DNA of 6,196 nucleotides from Clostridia bacterium (GTDB taxonomy: Bacteria; Bacillota; Clostridia; Oscillospirales; CAG-272). Under the pieces are notes generated by a model, which saw nothing but the letters and a program-made list of their open reading frames with translations, did no database searches and had not been told where the DNA came from. This document shows, piece by piece, positions 4,878-6,196 of the stretch. Location of the stretch: positions 1 to 6,196 of the forward strand of contig JAGCYR010000088.1 of the NCBI GenBank assembly GCA_017960705.1, written 5' to 3'. Position numbers and translations under genes: made by a program. Within the stretch, counting starts at the first letter, position 1. Every line of letters begins with the position of its first letter.

Positions 4878-5954
4878 ATGATCAAGCGGTTTATCGCCCC
4901 CCTGCTGGCGCTCGTTCTGCTCCTGTTCTCTCTTCCGGTCTTGGCAAAAGACGTAGAACCGACGACGCTTTACGTCGAAGGGGTCGAACGCTGCAAGGGG
5001 GCGGAAACGCTCCAAGCGTGGCTCGACGGCGAGCTGACCGACAACGCCGCCAGCCCTACCGGGGGTCCCGTGGAATGGTACGTGCTGGCTCTGATCAAAC
5101 GTTACCCTACGCTCGATTACACCCGCTACGAACGAGCACTGCGGGAAAGACTTCCGTCAGGCAAGATCACCGCGCCGTCGACCAAGCTGAAATACGCTTT
5201 GGTGCTCGCCTGTCTCGGGAGTTCGCCCGACCTCGTCCAAGCGACGCTCGACGAAGCGATCGGACAGTACGACCAGTTGATGACGTGGGTCTTCGGTCTG
5301 CACGTCCTGAACGCCGGATATACCGCAAGCGAACGTACGCGGGAGGACGTGGTCGAAACCATCCTTTCGAAAAAGAACGCGGACGGCGGTTGGTCGATCA
5401 TGGGAACCAACTCCGACGTGGACGTGACCGCGATGACTTTGCAAGCGCTCGCGCCGAACCGGGATCTGCCAGGCGTCTCCGACGCGGTCGACGGGGCGCT
5501 CACGCTGCTTTCGTCGCGGCAGCTCGAGAGCGGCGGCTTCAAAAGCAACGGCGACGAGAACGCGGAAAGCTCTGCGCAGGTTCTGCTCGCGCTCTCGTGT
5601 CTCGGTATGGACGCACGAGACGCCGGATTCGACGGAGGGTACGAGCGAATCCTATCGGGGCTCTCGCAATTTGCGGCGGAATCCGGGGGGTTTTCGCACG
5701 AGATCGGCGGAGACGTCAACGAACTCGCCACCTCGCAGGTATATCTCGCCCTCTCGTCGGTCTTAGCAGTACGGGGCGGCAAATCGTCGGTCTATCTCCC
5801 CGACGTCGCGCCCGGCTCGTTCAAAGCGACCGCGTCCGAGAGCCGTTTTCCCTTCGCCGTCCTCTATATCGCGGTCCCGGTTTTGTCGGCTTCGATCACG
5901 CTCCTGTTCGTTCTCCGCAGAAAAAGAGAACGCGCTGCGAGGGAGCCGAAATAA
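4878..5954 (+). CDS. secreted, membrane-anchored alpha/alpha-barrel repeat protein, transcobalamin alpha-domain-like
   Basis: A 358-residue surface protein. Residues 1-23 are a signal peptide (cleavage likely after VLA), and residues 324-346 form a membrane helix followed by a basic tail (RRKRERAAREPK), so the body lies outside and is anchored by its C-terminus; no LPXTG motif is seen. The body (about 40-305) is made of helix pairs with prenyltransferase-type turns: DGGWS (169-173), ESGGFKSNGDE, and ESGGFSHE. SDVDVTAMTLQAL (179-191) resembles the signature region of the intrinsic factor/transcobalamin family, whose alpha domain is such an alpha6/alpha6 barrel. I see no DxDD motif of terpene cyclases. 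The start codon has only AAGGA directly against it (4873-4877), three bases after the lipoprotein stop, so translation is probably coupled. It would pair with the DUF4430 lipoprotein to hold B12; this is inference. Confidence 0.83.
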   Translation: MIKRFIAPLLALVLLLFSLPVLAKDVEPTTLYVEGVERCKGAETLQAWLDGELTDNAASPTGGPVEWYVLALIKRYPTLDYTRYERALRERLPSGKITAPSTKLKYALVLACLGSSPDLVQATLDEAIGQYDQLMTWVFGLHVLNAGYTASERTREDVVETILSKKNADGGWSIMGTNSDVDVTAMTLQALAPNRDLPGVSDAVDGALTLLSSRQLESGGFKSNGDENAESSAQVLLALSCLGMDARDAGFDGGYERILSGLSQFAAESGGFSHEIGGDVNELATSQVYLALSSVLAVRGGKSSVYLPDVAPGSFKATASESRFPFAVLYIAVPVLSASITLLFVLRRKRERAAREPK

Positions 5955-5988
5955 TCGCTTCAGACTTCCCTTTTTTCGCAAAATGCTC

Positions 5989-6017
5989 TTGACAAAGTCC
6001 CCGCCCTATGCTATAAT
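5989..6017 (+). promoter_or_regulatory. consensus sigma-A promoter of tRNA-Pro
   Basis: TTGACA (5989-5994) and TATAAT (6012-6017) are both perfect, with a 17-base spacer. Transcription would begin near 6024, about 19 bases before the mature tRNA 5' end. This is the strongest promoter in the window, as expected for a stable RNA. Confidence 0.93.
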
Positions 6018-6042
6018 AGCGGGTGCTTGAAAGAGAGCATAT

Positions 6043-6118
6043 CTGGGTGTGGCGCAGTTGGTAGCGCGCTACCTTGGGGTGGTAGAGGCCGCACGTTCAA
6101 GTCGTGTCACTCAGACCA
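6043..6118 (+). tRNA. tRNA-Pro (anticodon GGG)
   Basis: A 76-base tRNA that folds cleanly. The acceptor stem CTGGGTG/CACTCAG has one G-T pair; the D stem is GCGC/GCGC; the anticodon stem CTACC/GGTAG has loop TTGGGGT with anticodon GGG at 6076-6078; the T stem GCACG/CGTGT has loop TTCAAGT. CCA is encoded (6116-6118). It reads proline codons CCC and CCU. It has its own promoter. Confidence 0.96.
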
Positions 6119-6158
6119 GAAGAGGCAGGATGAACCTTGTGTACATCCGGCCTCTTCT
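6118..6158 (+). terminator. long hairpin after tRNA-Pro, possible terminator
   Basis: The arms AAGAGGC (within 6118-6126) plus GGATG (6128-6132), and CATCC (6144-6148) plus GCCTCTTCT (6150-6158), give 14 bp with one A-G mismatch and an 11-base loop. The following CGTTTCC is a poor U-tract, so termination would be inefficient; a processing signal is another possibility. The stem starts at the last base of CCA. Confidence 0.5.
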
Positions 6159-6174
6159 CGTTTCCATGCTGCGT

Positions 6175-6196
6175 CTTGAACGTGCGTCCGACTACC
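6175..6196 (-). other. inverted partial copy of tRNA-Pro segment at window edge
   Basis: Read on the minus strand this gives GGTAG, six bases, then GCACGTTCAAG. The tRNA-Pro above has GGTAG, five bases, then GCACGTTCAAG (6081-6101). The likeness stops after the T loop: the following bases cannot complete a T stem. It is therefore a tRNA fragment or the broken 3' part of a second minus-strand tRNA whose rest lies beyond the window. Confidence 0.45.

Noticed and set aside
3972..5015. Long minus-strand open frame (347 codons) opposite the DUF4430 lipoprotein
   Set aside because: It is low-complexity and Arg/Gly-rich, lacks a ribosome binding site, and mirrors the codon bias of the plus-strand genes, which have signal peptides and recognisable domains.
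4878..5954. Terpene cyclase or prenyltransferase enzyme
   Set aside because: The helical repeats resemble that superfamily, but the protein is secreted, has no DxDD motif that I can see, and sits beside DUF4430 under a B12 riboswitch, which fits the intrinsic-factor branch better.
5939..5976. Terminator at the end of the B12 operon
   Set aside because: GAGGGA and TCCCTT could pair before a T-run, but the stem is only 6 bp with a 22-base loop and overlaps the coding end; not convincing.
5018..5992. Plus-strand open frame (324 codons) inside the barrel protein gene
   Set aside because: Arg-rich composition without domains, out of frame with a gene that has a clear signal peptide, repeats and membrane anchor; a shadow of GC-rich coding sequence.

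Overview
The window looks like chromosome from a spore-forming member of the Clostridia with a fairly GC-rich genome. The evidence is a sigma-K gene that still carries its N-terminal pro-sequence, strong AGGAG-type ribosome binding sites, near-consensus sigma-A promoters, short U-tailed terminators, a MazF/EndoA toxin of the Bacillus type and a tRNA with encoded CCA. I cannot name the genus from sequence alone.

Left part (1-1750). A regulator combining an XRE helix-turn-helix with a zinc ribbon (+) converges on a small two-helix membrane protein (-) across a bidirectional terminator. Behind the latter, also on the minus strand, is a MarR-type repressor with its own promoter and a possible self-operator. 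Middle part (1746-3470). Divergent from marR is sigK, the late mother-cell sporulation sigma factor, with a possible SigE-type promoter. It is followed by a DUF378-type membrane protein with a strong terminator, then a MazF-family endoribonuclease without a visible antitoxin, closed by a long hairpin terminator.

Right part (3478-5954). This is the most interesting region. A sigma-A promoter drives a cobalamin riboswitch whose expression platform can be read by eye: an intrinsic terminator ends just before the first ribosome binding site, and an upstream segment is perfectly complementary to the terminator's 5' arm. Three genes follow: a 98-residue protein with a homing-endonuclease-associated-repeat-like motif, a lipoprotein with a DUF4430 domain, and a secreted, C-terminally membrane-anchored helical repeat protein. 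DUF4430 and the alpha/alpha barrel are the two halves of animal intrinsic factor and transcobalamin. The last two genes therefore look like a split, surface-anchored bacterial version of those B12 carriers, controlled by B12 through the riboswitch. Binding of B12 is inferred, not shown.

Right edge (5989-6196). A consensus promoter drives tRNA-Pro(GGG), followed by a long hairpin. The last 22 bases contain an inverted, imperfect copy of the tRNA's anticodon-stem-to-T-loop segment, cut by the window end.
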